Notes: a model not told the origin generated them from the sequence alone. A stretch of 64,000 nucleotides of DNA from Streptomyces sp. CB01635 (GCF_002803065.1 NZ_NNBL01000004.1:437766-501765), one strand, 5' to 3'. Positions 50,352 to 60,151 are shown, counted from the first letter of the stretch. A program made the numbers and translations.

Positions 50352-51091
50352 CGGCGCCGGTGTTCGTCGTCGACGAGGTGCCGTCCGCCAGAACGTTCGT
50401 GCTCGACGGGGCCGAGGGACGGCACGCGGTGTCCGTGAAGCGGCTGCGCGCCGGTGAGGACGTCGTCCTGACCGACGGTCGCGGGCGCTGGACCGAGGCG
50501 GTCGTGGAGGCCGCCGAGGGCAAGGACCGGCTCGTCGTCACGGCGGGCCCCGCCCAGGAGGAGCCCGCGCAGGCACCCAGGATCACCGTCGTCCAGGCCC
50601 TGCCCAAGGGCGACCGGGGCGAGCTCGCCGTCGAGACCATGACGGAGACCGGCGTCGACGCGATCGTGCCGTGGCAGGCCGCCCGCTGCATCACGCAGTG
50701 GAAGGGCGACCGCGGTGCCAAGGCGCTCGGCAAGTGGCGGGCCACCGCGCGTGAGGCGGGCAAGCAGTCCCGCCGGGTGCGCTTCCCGGACGTCGCGGAC
50801 GCCGCGTCGACCAAGCAGGTCGCGGCACTGCTCGCCGGGGCGGACTTCGCGGCCGTACTGCACGAGGACCGCGACTGCGACAGCGGCGCCCTCGCCACGG
50901 TGGAGCTGCCCACGGCCGGGGACGTCGTCCTCGTGGTCGGCCCGGAGGGCGGCGTCTCGCCCGACGAGCTCGCCGCGTTCGCCGAGGCGGGCGCGCGCCC
51001 GTACCGGCTCGGGCGTAGCGTTTTGCGTACGTCGACCGCGGGGACCGCCGCGACGGCGCTGCTCCTCGGCCGCACCGGCCGCTGGTCCTGA
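50348..51091 (+). CDS. rsmE: 16S rRNA m3U1498 methyltransferase
   Basis: Methylates U1498 in the small-subunit decoding region, 247 aa. An N-terminal PUA-like part (about 1-75) comes before a SPOUT methyltransferase (TVVQALPKGDRGELAVETMTETG, VVGPEGGVSPDELAAF, LGRSVLRTSTAGTAA with the knot). The ATG overlaps the preceding stop (ATGA). Confidence 0.94.
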   Translation: MTAPVFVVDEVPSARTFVLDGAEGRHAVSVKRLRAGEDVVLTDGRGRWTEAVVEAAEGKDRLVVTAGPAQEEPAQAPRITVVQALPKGDRGELAVETMTETGVDAIVPWQAARCITQWKGDRGAKALGKWRATAREAGKQSRRVRFPDVADAASTKQVAALLAGADFAAVLHEDRDCDSGALATVELPTAGDVVLVVGPEGGVSPDELAAFAEAGARPYRLGRSVLRTSTAGTAATALLLGRTGRWS

Positions 51092-51111
51092 TCAACCCCT
51101 GAGGGGAACGC

Positions 51112-51504
51112 GTGGAACTCGCCCAGGTCAGACTCCTCGTCTCCGACTTCCGTGCCTGTTACCACTTCTACGCGGACGTGCTCGGCCTCAAGCCGCAGTC
51201 GGGCGCGGAGGACGGGCCGTACGAGAAGTTCAGCCCCACGGCGGGCTCCGCGGGCATCGGGCTCGAGGACCGGGCGCTGATGGCGCAGGTCATCGGCGAT
51301 CTGAGTGACGCCCCGGACGGGCACCGGTCCCTCGTCGTGCTGCGGGTCGACGACCTGGACGAGTACTGCGAGCAGATCGTCGCGCGCGGCGCCGAGATCC
51401 TCCACGGGCCCGCGCCGATGACCGACCGGATGCGGGTCGCCCACCTCAAGGACCCCGAGGGCAACATCGTGGAGCTCCAGGAGTGGCTCCTGATGCGCGG
51501 CTGA
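51112..51504 (+). CDS. VOC family (glyoxalase/bleomycin-resistance-like) protein
   Basis: Single vicinal-oxygen-chelate domain, 130 aa. LLVSDFRACYHFYADVLGLKP is the first beta-alpha-beta unit and DPEGNIVELQEWL the terminal metal-ligand Glu motif. Substrate unknown; such proteins act in detoxification or ring cleavage. GTG 51112 has GAGGGGAACGC upstream. It lies 20 nt after rsmE and could be in the same transcript. Confidence 0.83.
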   Translation: MELAQVRLLVSDFRACYHFYADVLGLKPQSGAEDGPYEKFSPTAGSAGIGLEDRALMAQVIGDLSDAPDGHRSLVVLRVDDLDEYCEQIVARGAEILHGPAPMTDRMRVAHLKDPEGNIVELQEWLLMRG

Positions 51505-51559
51505 CCCCCCTCGCCGGCGGTGGCGTCGCGCAGCGGTCCGGGGCAAGTGACCAAACCCC

Positions 51560-51589
51560 CTGACCTGGCCGTGCGCGCGTGCCTAGGGT
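51560..51589 (+). promoter_or_regulatory. Promoter of the tricorn protease gene
   Basis: CTGACC (51560-51565) and TAGGGT (51584-51589), 18 nt apart. The GTG start at 51596 falls on or next to the expected transcription start, so the mRNA is probably leaderless. Confidence 0.6.
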
Positions 51590-51595
51590 GATCGG

Positions 51596-54500
51596 GTGAC
51601 ACGGACAGCGCACTCTGGATATCTCCGGTTCCCGCATCTGCACGGCGAGTTGGCCGCCTTCACCGCCGAGGACGACGTCTGGGTCGCTTCTCTCGACGGT
51701 GGGCGCGCCTGGCGCGTCAGCGCCGACAACGTCCCCGTCAGCCATCCCCGGATCTCGCCCGACGGCACCACCGTCGCCTGGACGTCCACCCGCGACGGCG
51801 CCCCCGAGGTGCACATCGCCCCGGTCGACGGCGGACCCTCGAAACGCCTTACGTACTGGGGCAGTTCGAGGACGACGGTGCGCGGCTGGACCCCCGACGG
51901 CCGGGTCCTCGCGCTCAGCACCCAGGGCCAGGCGTCCCTGCGCCGCAGCTGGGCGAGGGCCGTACCCCTCGACGGCGGACCCGCCACCACACTGCCGTAC
52001 GGGCCCGTGGGCGACGTCGTGACCGGGCCCGGCGGGCAGGTCGTCCTGCTGTCCGCGCCGATGGGCCGCGAGGCCGCCTGGTGGAAGCGCTACCGGGGCG
52101 GCACCGCAGGGAAGTTGTGGATCGACCGGGCGGGCGACGGCGAGTTCGTCCGCCTCCACGAGGAGCTCGACGGGAACATCGAGTACCCGATGTGGGTCGG
52201 CGACCGGGTGGCTTTCCTGTCCGACCACGAAGGTGTCGGCGCCCTGTACTCGTCGCTCGCCGACGGCAGTTCACTGCGCCGGCACACGCCGGTCGACGGC
52301 TTCTACGCCCGGCACGCGTCGAGCGACGGCACGCGCGTCGTGTACTCCTCGGCCGGTGAGCTGTGGATCGTGGATGCCCTCGACAGCGCGGCCGGCGCGG
52401 AGGGCGCCGTGCCGCGCCGCCTCGACATCCGCCTCGGCGGGCAGCGCGTCGACCTCCAGCCCCACCCCGTCAGCGCCGCCCGCTGGTTCGGCGCGGCGGC
52501 ACCCGACCACACCGCGCGCGGCAGCGCCGTCTCGGTGCGCGGCGCGGTCCACTGGGTCACCCACCGTTCCGGGCCCGCCCGCGCGCTGGCCGCCCGGCCC
52601 GGCGTACGGGCCCGCCTCCCGCGCACCTTCCGCGTCGAGGGCGAGGAACACGTGGTGTGGGTGACGGACGCCGAGGGCGACGACGCCCTGGAGTTCGCGC
52701 CCGCCACCGGCATCGCGCCCGGCGCCACCCCGCGCAGGCTCGCCGCCGGGCAGCTCGGCCGCGTACTGAACCTCGCGATGGCGCCCGACGGCAGCCGGGC
52801 CGCCGTCGCCTCGCACGACGGGCGTGTGCTGCTCGTCGAGCGCGAGAACGGCGAGGTCAGGGAGGTCGACCGCAGCGAGGACGGCCACGTGAGCGGCCTC
52901 GTCTTCTCGCCGGACTCGGCGTGGCTCGCCTGGTCGCACCCCGGCCCCTCGCCCCTGCGCCAGCTCAAGCTCGCCAACACCGCCGACCTGTCGGTGACGG
53001 AGGCGACGCCGCTGCGGTTCCGGGACTACGCGCCCGCGTTCACCCTCGACGGCAAACACCTCGCGTTCCTCTCCGCGCGCTCCTTCGACCCGGTCTACGA
53101 CGAGCACGTCTTCGACCTCGCGTTCGTCGGGGGCTCGCGGCCGCACCTGATCACGCTCGCCGCGGCCACGCCGTCCCCGTTCGGCCCCCAGCGCCACGGC
53201 CGTCCCTTCGACACCCCGGACAGCCCCGGCGCCGAGACCCCCGACAGCGAGGGCACCCCCACCACCCGTATCGACCTCGAAGGGCTCGCCGACCGCATCG
53301 TCGCGTTCCCCGTGGAGGCCGCCCGCTACACGACCCTGCGGGCCGCCAAGGACGGCGTCCTGTGGCTGCGGCACCCGGTCCAGGGCGTGCTCGGCGCGTC
53401 CCGGGCCACCCCCGACGACCCCGACCCCAAGAGCGAGCTCGAACGCTACGACCTCGCCCAGCAGCGCATCGAGCACCTCGCCTCGGACGCCGACCACCTG
53501 ACCGTCAGCGGCGACGGCAAGCGCGTCCTGCTGTGGACCGACGGCAAGCTCAAGGTCGTGCCGAGCGACCGGCGCGCCTCCTCCGACGACGACAGCGACA
53601 CCAACATCACGGTCGACCTGAGCCGGGTCCGCCAGGACGTCGACCCCGTCGCCGAGTGGCGGCAGATGTACGACGAGGCGGGCCGCCTCATGCGGGACAA
53701 CTTCTGGCGCGCGGACATGGACGGCGTCGACTGGGACGGCGTCCTGGAGCGCTACCGGCCCGTCCTCGACCGCGTCGCCACCCACGACGACCTCGTCGAC
53801 CTCCTGTGGGAGGTCCAGGGCGAACTCGGCACCTCCCACGCCTACGTCACGCCGAGCGGCGGCTGGAGCGGCGGCGACAGGCGGCAGGGCCTCCTCGGCG
53901 CGGACATCTCCCGCCACGAGGACGGCAGTTGGCGCATCGACCGCGTCCTGCCCACCGAGACGTCCGACCCACGCGCCCACGCACCGCTCGCCGCGCCCGG
54001 GGTGGCCGTGCGCGCGGGTGACGCGATCATCGCGGTGGCCGGACGCCCCGTCGACCCCGTCACCGGTCCGGGACCGCTCCTCGTCGGGACAGCGGGCAAG
54101 CCCGTCGAGCTGACCGTCTCCCCGGCCGGCGGCGGCGACCCGCGCCACGCGGTCGTCGTCCCCGTCGCCGACGAAGAGCCGCTGCGCTACCACGCCTGGG
54201 TCGTCGACCGCCGCGCCCACGTCCACGAGCAGTCGGGCGGCCGCCTCGGCTATCTCCACGTGCCCGACATGCAGGCCCCCGGCTGGGCCCAGATCCACCG
54301 CGACCTGCGGGTCGAGGTGGCGCGCGAGGGGCTCATCGTCGACGTGCGCGAGAACCGCGGCGGACACACCTCGCAGCTCGTCGTCGAGAAGCTGGCCCGC
54401 CGGGTCGTCGGCTGGGACCTGCCGCGCGGCTCCCGCCCCTTCAGCTACCCGATGGACGCGCCCCGCGGCCCCGTGGTGGCCGTCGCCAACGAGTTCTCCG

Positions 54501-54844
54501 GCTCCGACGGCGACATCGTCAACGCGGCGATCAAGGCGCTCGGGATCGGCCCCGTGGTCGGTGTGCGCACCTGGGGCGGCGTCATCGGCATCGACAGCCG
54601 CTACCGGCTCGTCGACGGCACGCTGGTGACCCAGCCGAAGTACGCGACCTGGCTGGACGGCTACGAGTGGGGGGTGGAGAACCACGGCGTCGACCCCGAC
54701 GTCGAAGTGGTCGCCGCCCCGCAGGACCACGCGGCCGGGCGCGACCCGCAGCTCGACGAGGCCGTGCGCATCGCGCTGGCGGCGCTCGCCGAGAACCCGG
54801 CGCGCACGGCACCCGAACTCCCGGAACCGCGCGTACGGGAGTGA
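51596..54844 (+). CDS. Tricorn protease homologue
   Basis: Large cytoplasmic peptidase that trims proteasome products to short peptides; 1082 aa, near the archaeal length. An N-terminal beta-propeller region is rich in DG repeats (about 1-680), then a helical C1 domain, a PDZ domain (about 770-850, GVAVRAGDAIIAVAGRPVD) and the S41 core. EFSGSDGDIVNAA (about residue 968) holds the nucleophile Ser, and WGGVIGI follows. Streptomyces is one of few bacterial groups with it. It starts at a leaderless-type GTG. Confidence 0.92.
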   Translation: MTRTAHSGYLRFPHLHGELAAFTAEDDVWVASLDGGRAWRVSADNVPVSHPRISPDGTTVAWTSTRDGAPEVHIAPVDGGPSKRLTYWGSSRTTVRGWTPDGRVLALSTQGQASLRRSWARAVPLDGGPATTLPYGPVGDVVTGPGGQVVLLSAPMGREAAWWKRYRGGTAGKLWIDRAGDGEFVRLHEELDGNIEYPMWVGDRVAFLSDHEGVGALYSSLADGSSLRRHTPVDGFYARHASSDGTRVVYSSAGELWIVDALDSAAGAEGAVPRRLDIRLGGQRVDLQPHPVSAARWFGAAAPDHTARGSAVSVRGAVHWVTHRSGPARALAARPGVRARLPRTFRVEGEEHVVWVTDAEGDDALEFAPATGIAPGATPRRLAAGQLGRVLNLAMAPDGSRAAVASHDGRVLLVERENGEVREVDRSEDGHVSGLVFSPDSAWLAWSHPGPSPLRQLKLANTADLSVTEATPLRFRDYAPAFTLDGKHLAFLSARSFDPVYDEHVFDLAFVGGSRPHLITLAAATPSPFGPQRHGRPFDTPDSPGAETPDSEGTPTTRIDLEGLADRIVAFPVEAARYTTLRAAKDGVLWLRHPVQGVLGASRATPDDPDPKSELERYDLAQQRIEHLASDADHLTVSGDGKRVLLWTDGKLKVVPSDRRASSDDDSDTNITVDLSRVRQDVDPVAEWRQMYDEAGRLMRDNFWRADMDGVDWDGVLERYRPVLDRVATHDDLVDLLWEVQGELGTSHAYVTPSGGWSGGDRRQGLLGADISRHEDGSWRIDRVLPTETSDPRAHAPLAAPGVAVRAGDAIIAVAGRPVDPVTGPGPLLVGTAGKPVELTVSPAGGGDPRHAVVVPVADEEPLRYHAWVVDRRAHVHEQSGGRLGYLHVPDMQAPGWAQIHRDLRVEVAREGLIVDVRENRGGHTSQLVVEKLARRVVGWDLPRGSRPFSYPMDAPRGPVVAVANEFSGSDGDIVNAAIKALGIGPVVGVRTWGGVIGIDSRYRLVDGTLVTQPKYATWLDGYEWGVENHGVDPDVEVVAAPQDHAAGRDPQLDEAVRIALAALAENPARTAPELPEPRVRE

Positions 54845-54926
54845 GGCCTGTCGTGGAGGCAGGCGCCGCGGGTGGCGGCGGGCCGGATAGCATTCCCGGC
54901 GTAGTGACCGGACGGTGTGAGGAGAC

Positions 54927-55286
54927 GTGATCGTGGCCGGAGAGCCGCAGGCCGACTGCCTGTTCTGCAAGATCGTCGCGGGGGAGGTCCCGGCCACGCT
55001 GGTACGCGAGACCGAGACCACCGTCGCCTTCCGGGACATCAACCCGCAGGCGCCGACCCATGTCCTCGTCATCCCGCGGGTCCACCACCGCGACGCCGCG
55101 GCCCTCGCCGCCGCCGAGCCGCAGATCGCCGCCGACGTGCTGCGGGAGACGGCCGAGGTCGCCGCCGAGGAGAAGCTCGACAGCTACCGCGTCGTGTTCA
55201 ACACCGGCAGCGGCGCGGGCCAGACCGTCTTCCACGCCCACGCCCATGTCCTCGGGGGCCGCGGCCTCCAGTGGCCCCCCGGCTAG
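54927..55286 (+). CDS. HIT family nucleotide hydrolase/transferase
   Basis: Histidine-triad protein of the HINT type, 119 aa. CLFCKIVAGEVPATLV (zinc/N-terminal loop), FRDINPQAPTHVLVIPRVH, and the triad FHAHAHVLGGR (His-x-His-x-His). Substrate is likely purine nucleoside phosphoramidates. GTG 54927 has TGAGGAG upstream; a second GTG lies 6 nt later. RNase Z follows after 20 nt. Confidence 0.9.
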   Translation: MIVAGEPQADCLFCKIVAGEVPATLVRETETTVAFRDINPQAPTHVLVIPRVHHRDAAALAAAEPQIAADVLRETAEVAAEEKLDSYRVVFNTGSGAGQTVFHAHAHVLGGRGLQWPPG

Positions 55287-55306
55287 CGGGCGCCGGGCAA
55301 CGCGCC

Positions 55307-56215
55307 GTGTCCGTAAGGGAATTGGTGGTGCTCGGCACCGCGAGTCAGGTGCCGACGAGGCACCGTAACCACAACGGCTACCTGCTGCGCTGGGACGGGG
55401 AGGGCATCCTCTTCGATCCCGGCGAGGGCACGCAGCGCCAGATGCTGCGGGCCGGCGTCGCCGCGCACGACCTCAACCGGCTGTGCGTCACCCACTTCCA
55501 CGGCGACCACTCCCTCGGCCTCGCCGGGGTCATCCAGCGCATCAACCTGGACCGGGTGCCGCACCCCGTCACGGCGCACTACCCGCGCTCCGGTCAGCGG
55601 TTCTTCGACCGGCTGCGGTACGCCACCGCGTACCGCGAGAGCGTCGCGCTCGCCGAGGAGCCGGTGTCCGGCGAGGGCGGCGTGCTCGCCGAGACGCCGT
55701 CGTACACGCTGGACGCGCGCCGCCTCTCCCACCCCGTCGAGTCCTACGGCTACCGCCTCGTGGAGCCCGACGGGCGCCGCATGCTGCCGGACCTGCTTGC
55801 CGAACACGGCATCTCCGGGCCCGACGTGGGGCTCCTCCAGCGGGACGGGTCCCTGCGCGGCGTCACCCTCGACGACGTGAGCGAGGTGCGGCGCGGGCAG
55901 CGGTTCGCGTTCGTCATGGACACCCGGCTCTGCGACGGGGTGAACGAGCTCGCCGAGGGGTGCGACATGCTCGTCATCGAGTCGACGTTCCTCGACGGGG
56001 ACCACCGACTGGCCTCCGACCACGGCCACTTGACCGCCGGGCAGGCCGCGCGCGTCGCGGCCGAGGGCGGGGTGCGGCATCTCGTGCTCACCCACTTCAG
56101 CCAGCGCTACTCCGACCCCGAGGAGTTCGAGCGCCAGGCCCGCGCCGCCGGCTTCGCCGGCGAGCTCACCGTGGCGCGGGACCTCGACCGCGTACAGGTG
56201 CCCAAACGCGTCTAA
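55307..56215 (+). CDS. rnz: Ribonuclease Z
   Basis: Zinc endonuclease that matures tRNA 3' ends, 302 aa. LGTASQVPTRHRNHNGYLL opens the fold; THFHGDHSLGLAG is the HxHxDH metal motif (about residue 65), and TDLVIEST-like and HLVLTHFSQRY complete the site. GTG 55307 is the natural start (VSVRELVVLGTAS). The neighbouring tRNA-Ala genes lack an encoded CCA, which fits RNase Z maturation. Confidence 0.93.
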   Translation: MSVRELVVLGTASQVPTRHRNHNGYLLRWDGEGILFDPGEGTQRQMLRAGVAAHDLNRLCVTHFHGDHSLGLAGVIQRINLDRVPHPVTAHYPRSGQRFFDRLRYATAYRESVALAEEPVSGEGGVLAETPSYTLDARRLSHPVESYGYRLVEPDGRRMLPDLLAEHGISGPDVGLLQRDGSLRGVTLDDVSEVRRGQRFAFVMDTRLCDGVNELAEGCDMLVIESTFLDGDHRLASDHGHLTAGQAARVAAEGGVRHLVLTHFSQRYSDPEEFERQARAAGFAGELTVARDLDRVQVPKRV

Positions 56216-56236
56216 TCCCGGGCGTACCATGCTCTG

Positions 56237-57241
56237 ATGTCCCTCGCTTCGCTCCCCAAAGCCGAACTCCACCTGCACATCGAAGGCACCCTCGAACCCG
56301 AGCTCGCCTTCGAACTCGCGGCCCGCAACGGCGTCGACCTGCCGTTCGCCGACACCGAGGCCCTCCGCAAGGCCTACCTCTTCGAAGACCTGCAGTCCTT
56401 CCTCGACCTGTACTACGGCCTGATGGCCGTCCTGCGCACCGAGGAGGACTTCGAGCAGCTCGCCGACGCCTACCTCGCGCGCGCCGCCGCGCAGGGCGTG
56501 CGGCACGCCGAGATCTTCTTCGACCCGCAGGCCCACACCGCCCGCGGTGTGCCGATCGGGACCGTGGTCGAGGGCCTGAGCGCCGCCCTGTCGAAGAGCG
56601 TGGAGCGCCACGGCGTCTCCACCCGTCTCATCATGTGCTTCCTGCGCGACCAGTCCGCCGAGTCGGCGATGCAGACCCTGGAGTCCGCGAAGCCCTACCT
56701 CGACCGGATCGTCGGCGTCGGCCTCGACTCCGCCGAGGTCGGCAACCCCGCCTCCAAGTTCCGCGAGGTGTACGAGGCCGCGGGCGCGCTCGGGCTGCGC
56801 AAGGTCGCCCACGCGGGCGAGGAGGGCGACCCCTCGTACGTATGGGAGGCGCTCGACGTGCTCGGAGTCGAGCGCATCGACCACGGGCTCCGCTGCGTCG
56901 AGGACCCGGCGCTCGTCGAGCGACTCGTGCGGGACCGGGTGCCGCTGACGCTGTGTCCGCTGTCGAACGTGCGGCTGCGCGCCATCGACGTACTCGAAGA
57001 CCACCCGCTGCCGCGGATGATGGACGCCGGTCTGCTCTGCACGGTGAACTCCGACGACCCGTCCTACTTCGGCGGATACGTCGGAGACACCTTCCACGCG
57101 GTCCACGAGGCGCTCGCGCTCGACCACGAGCGGCTGCGGGAGCTCGCCCGCAACTCGTTCGTCGCGTCGTTCCTCGACGACGACGAGGAGCTGCGCTCGC
57201 GCTACCTCGCCGAGGTCGACGCGTTCGCGTTCGACGACTGA
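56237..57241 (+). CDS. Adenosine/adenine deaminase family protein
   Basis: Zinc-dependent purine deaminase, 334 aa. HLHIEGTLEPELAF (HxH), HAGEEGDP (His and Glu), ERIDHGLRC and TVNSDDPSYFGGYVGDTF supply the metal site and catalytic residues. The NSDDPSYFGGY-type ending is more like adenine deaminase (ADE) subfamily members than classical adenosine deaminases, so the substrate is uncertain. ATG 56237 lies 6 nt after TACCAT. Its last 40 bp overlap the 3' end of the converging transporter gene. Confidence 0.85.
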   Translation: MSLASLPKAELHLHIEGTLEPELAFELAARNGVDLPFADTEALRKAYLFEDLQSFLDLYYGLMAVLRTEEDFEQLADAYLARAAAQGVRHAEIFFDPQAHTARGVPIGTVVEGLSAALSKSVERHGVSTRLIMCFLRDQSAESAMQTLESAKPYLDRIVGVGLDSAEVGNPASKFREVYEAAGALGLRKVAHAGEEGDPSYVWEALDVLGVERIDHGLRCVEDPALVERLVRDRVPLTLCPLSNVRLRAIDVLEDHPLPRMMDAGLLCTVNSDDPSYFGGYVGDTFHAVHEALALDHERLRELARNSFVASFLDDDEELRSRYLAEVDAFAFDD

Positions 57242-58578
57242 CCGAGCGCCGCCGAGCCGCCCCGCGGTCCCGCCGTGGAGAACTCCTCCTGCGTCGGGGC
57301 CGGTTGGGGTGTGCTCACCGTGATCTCCACGACCGGCTGCTCGGCCGCGCCCATCTGCGGGACCGCGCCCGCCGGGGCGCCCGTCACGCCGGCCACCAGA
57401 GCGGCGGGGGCGCCGCCCCTCCTGCGGACCGTGCCGGGCCGCAGCAGCGGGCTGCCGCCCGTGTGCAGCGCCACCGCCGTGAGCGGCAGTGCCAGGACGA
57501 GCAGCGCCACGGCGAGCGTCGTGCCCATCGCCGGATAGCCCGCCGTCTGCGACAGGACGCTGCCGGTGAGCGGGCCGCAGGCCGTGCCGAGCGACGCCGC
57601 CGAGCCGACGAGGACCGCCCAGCGGCCGCGCGGGTCCAGGGACGCGGCCAGGCCGATCAGATACGACAGGACCACCGGGTACAGCGTGTTCCACGCGATC
57701 TCACCGGTCGCGAACGACGCGAGGTCGTCCGCGCGGGCGCTCACCACGATGCAGCATGCGATCAGTGCCGTGCCCGCGCCGATCGGGGCGGCGCGGCCGA
57801 GCCGGGACCCGAGTGCGCCCGCGCCGAGCACGCCCACGAGCGCCGTGCCGAGCGCCACCGCGAAGACCGCGCCGACGGTGATCTCCGTCAGGCCCGCCTG
57901 GTCCGTGCCGATGCGGCTGCTGACGCCCCACAGGGAGTTCTGCGCCATCGACCAGCAGAGCATCGCGGCGGCCAGGACCAGGCCCGAACGGCGGAAGGGG
58001 AGAGGGCTTGCGGGCCTGTGCTGCCCGGCGGGGGCGGGGAGCCCGGCGGTGCCGCTCTCCAGGCCGGAGGTCGCCGGCCACGTCGCCAGCGCCGTCAGTG
58101 CGATCGCCGCGAACGGGAGCGCATGGCCCGTACCCAGATGCGGCATCGTCAGATACAGCGCACCCGCCAGCGCCGAGACGCTGAGCAGGCCCAGCGTCGA
58201 CGCCCGGTGCGGGTCGCGCTGCCCGGCGATTCCCGTCGCGGCGACCGTCGTGGCCGTGCCCGACCCGAAGCCGCCGGCCATCGCGCCGAGTACCACCAGA
58301 GGCACGAAGGACGTCGCCGCGGCCGCGCCGTATCCGAGCGCCGCGAGCAGCAGGCCCGCTCTGGCGAGGGTGCGGGGGCCGGTGCGGTCCACACGGCCGG
58401 CGAAGGTGAAGCCCGCCGCGGCCGAACTCATCAGCAGCGCACTGCCGATGAGGCCTGCCTGCGCCGGGGGGAGATGGAGGCTGTCGCCGAGGCGGCCCAC
58501 GACGGTGGGCAGCAGATACGGGGCCAGATAACCGGCCGTGAAGAGGGCGACAAGGGGCCGGGGAGTGCGGCGGGACAC
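57202..58578 (-). CDS. MFS transporter
   Basis: Major-facilitator membrane protein, 458 aa from GTG 58578, just before TM1 (VSRRTPRPLVALFTAGYLAPYLLP). About 12 helices; the loop between helices 2 and 3 reads AGRVDRTGPR, a version of the MFS motif. The long Pro/Thr-rich cytoplasmic C-terminus (about 60 residues) is unusual. Substrate unknown. Further upstream, the in-frame Pro/Arg-rich reading to 58752 does not look coding. The 3' end overlaps the deaminase by 40 bp. Confidence 0.8.
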   Translation of the reverse strand: MSRRTPRPLVALFTAGYLAPYLLPTVVGRLGDSLHLPPAQAGLIGSALLMSSAAAGFTFAGRVDRTGPRTLARAGLLLAALGYGAAAATSFVPLVVLGAMAGGFGSGTATTVAATGIAGQRDPHRASTLGLLSVSALAGALYLTMPHLGTGHALPFAAIALTALATWPATSGLESGTAGLPAPAGQHRPASPLPFRRSGLVLAAAMLCWSMAQNSLWGVSSRIGTDQAGLTEITVGAVFAVALGTALVGVLGAGALGSRLGRAAPIGAGTALIACCIVVSARADDLASFATGEIAWNTLYPVVLSYLIGLAASLDPRGRWAVLVGSAASLGTACGPLTGSVLSQTAGYPAMGTTLAVALLVLALPLTAVALHTGGSPLLRPGTVRRRGGAPAALVAGVTGAPAGAVPQMGAAEQPVVEITVSTPQPAPTQEEFSTAGPRGGSAALGQSSNANASTSAR

Positions 58579-58927
58579 GGGCGTTCCAAAGCGTGGCGGT
58601 GTACGGGGATGAGGGCATGCGGAACTGCGGGGATGCCTGAACAGGCAAGGGGATTGGGGGGTGCGCCGGGGCTCGCGATACGAGGGGGCGCGGCCAATTT
58701 GTATCAAGCGCGGGGAGGGTGAAAACAGCTGGGCCGGTGTGATCTGGGCCACGTTCTGTTTGGAGGGTAGGAGTGGGGGTAAACGAAGCTGTTTTTTCGA
58801 GGAAACAGGCAGCGACAGCGACCCCGGTCCGGGGGCGCCGACTCCCGTTCCGTACGCCGTGCTACGCGCGTTGCCCGTGGGGTATCAGGCACACTGTGCG
58901 GACCCTCACGACTCTGGGGAGCCCACC
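58579..58927. other. 349-bp divergent intergenic region
   Basis: It separates the leftward MFS gene from the rightward PfkB kinase. It contains a T-rich hairpin, CTGTTT (58789-58794) with AAACAG (58803-58808), notable in this GC-rich sequence, and no coding frame I trust. It presumably holds both promoters. I recognise no operator. Confidence 0.5.
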
Positions 58928-60019
58928 TTGAACTCCAACGACCCGGCGCATGTGGATCCGCTCGCCCGGCTGCGCACCCCCGACGATCCGCCCTGCGATG
59001 TCTATCTGACGGGGACCGTCTTCCTCGACATCATCTTCACGGGCCTGGACAGCGCCCCCGTGCGGGGGACCGAGTCCTGGGCGCGCGGCATGGGGTCCAG
59101 CCCCGGCGGAGTCGCCAACATGGCCACCGCCCTGGCCCGGCTCGGGCTGCGGACGTCGCTGGCCGCCGCCTTCGGGGACGACCACTACGGCGAGTACTGC
59201 TGGGACAGCCTGGAGCAGGGCGAGGGCATCGACCTGACGTCGTCGCGGACCGTCGCCGGCTGGCACTCGCCCGTCACCGTCTCCATGGCCTACGAGGGCG
59301 AGCGGACCATGGTCAGCCACGGTCACGAGCCGCCGCCCGGGGAGCCCGCCCCCGAGTGCCCCCCGCGGGCACGCGCCGCCGTCGCCTCGCTGGCCCCCGG
59401 GCTGAACGAGCCCTGGATCGCCACGGCCGCGGGCCGCGGGACGCAGATCTTCGGCGACGTGGGCTGGGACGACACGGGCCGCTGGGACCTGAGCTCCCTC
59501 GACGACCTGTCGCGCTGCGAGGCCTTCCTGCCGAACGCCGAGGAGGCGATGCGCTACACCCGTACGTCCTGCCCCCGGGCCGCCGCGCACGCCCTGGCCG
59601 AATACGTGCCGCTCGCCGTGGTCACCCTGGGTGCCGAGGGCGCCTACGCGGTGGACGCCCGCAGCGGGGAGACCGCCTCCGTGCCCGCCATCGAAGTCGC
59701 CGCCCTCGACCCCACCGGCGCCGGGGACGTCTTCGTCGCCGGGTTCGTGACCGGGACGCTCGCGGGCTGGCCGCTGGCCGACCGGCTCGCCTTCGCCGGA
59801 CTGACCGCCGCCCTGTCCGTGCAGGAGTTCGGCGGCTCGCTGTCGGCGCCCGGCTGGTCGGAGATAGCGGCCTGGTGGCGCCATGTGCAGGCCTACGACG
59901 ACCAGGAGCCCGCGGCCCTGCGCCGGTACGCCTTCCTGGAGGCGCTGCTGCCCGAGGTGAGCCGACCGTGGCCCCTGCGGCGGGCGGTGCCGACGATCGG
60001 CTTCGGGCGGGGCGTCTAG
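58928..60019 (+). CDS. PfkB family carbohydrate kinase
   Basis: Ribokinase-type sugar or nucleoside kinase, 363 aa. The first signature is GMGSSPGGVANMATALARLGLRTSLAAAFGDD and the second is DPTGAGDVFVAGFV, with the catalytic Asp. Between them is AVVTLGAEGAYAVD. The start is TTG 58928 with GGGGAG eight nt upstream; earlier in-frame sequence lacks coding character. Substrate not evident. Confidence 0.87.
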   Translation: MNSNDPAHVDPLARLRTPDDPPCDVYLTGTVFLDIIFTGLDSAPVRGTESWARGMGSSPGGVANMATALARLGLRTSLAAAFGDDHYGEYCWDSLEQGEGIDLTSSRTVAGWHSPVTVSMAYEGERTMVSHGHEPPPGEPAPECPPRARAAVASLAPGLNEPWIATAAGRGTQIFGDVGWDDTGRWDLSSLDDLSRCEAFLPNAEEAMRYTRTSCPRAAAHALAEYVPLAVVTLGAEGAYAVDARSGETASVPAIEVAALDPTGAGDVFVAGFVTGTLAGWPLADRLAFAGLTAALSVQEFGGSLSAPGWSEIAAWWRHVQAYDDQEPAALRRYAFLEALLPEVSRPWPLRRAVPTIGFGRGV

Positions 60020-60151
60020 CGAGAGGCCCGGGGCCCGCGGAAAAGGCCTACGGCGTTGTCGGTGCACCGTCGTACCCTGGGCAGTGCAAGGCTGTCGACG
60101 CGGGCGCGAGCCCCCGCACGAGGAGGATGAGCAGGCCTTCAGTGCCGGCCC

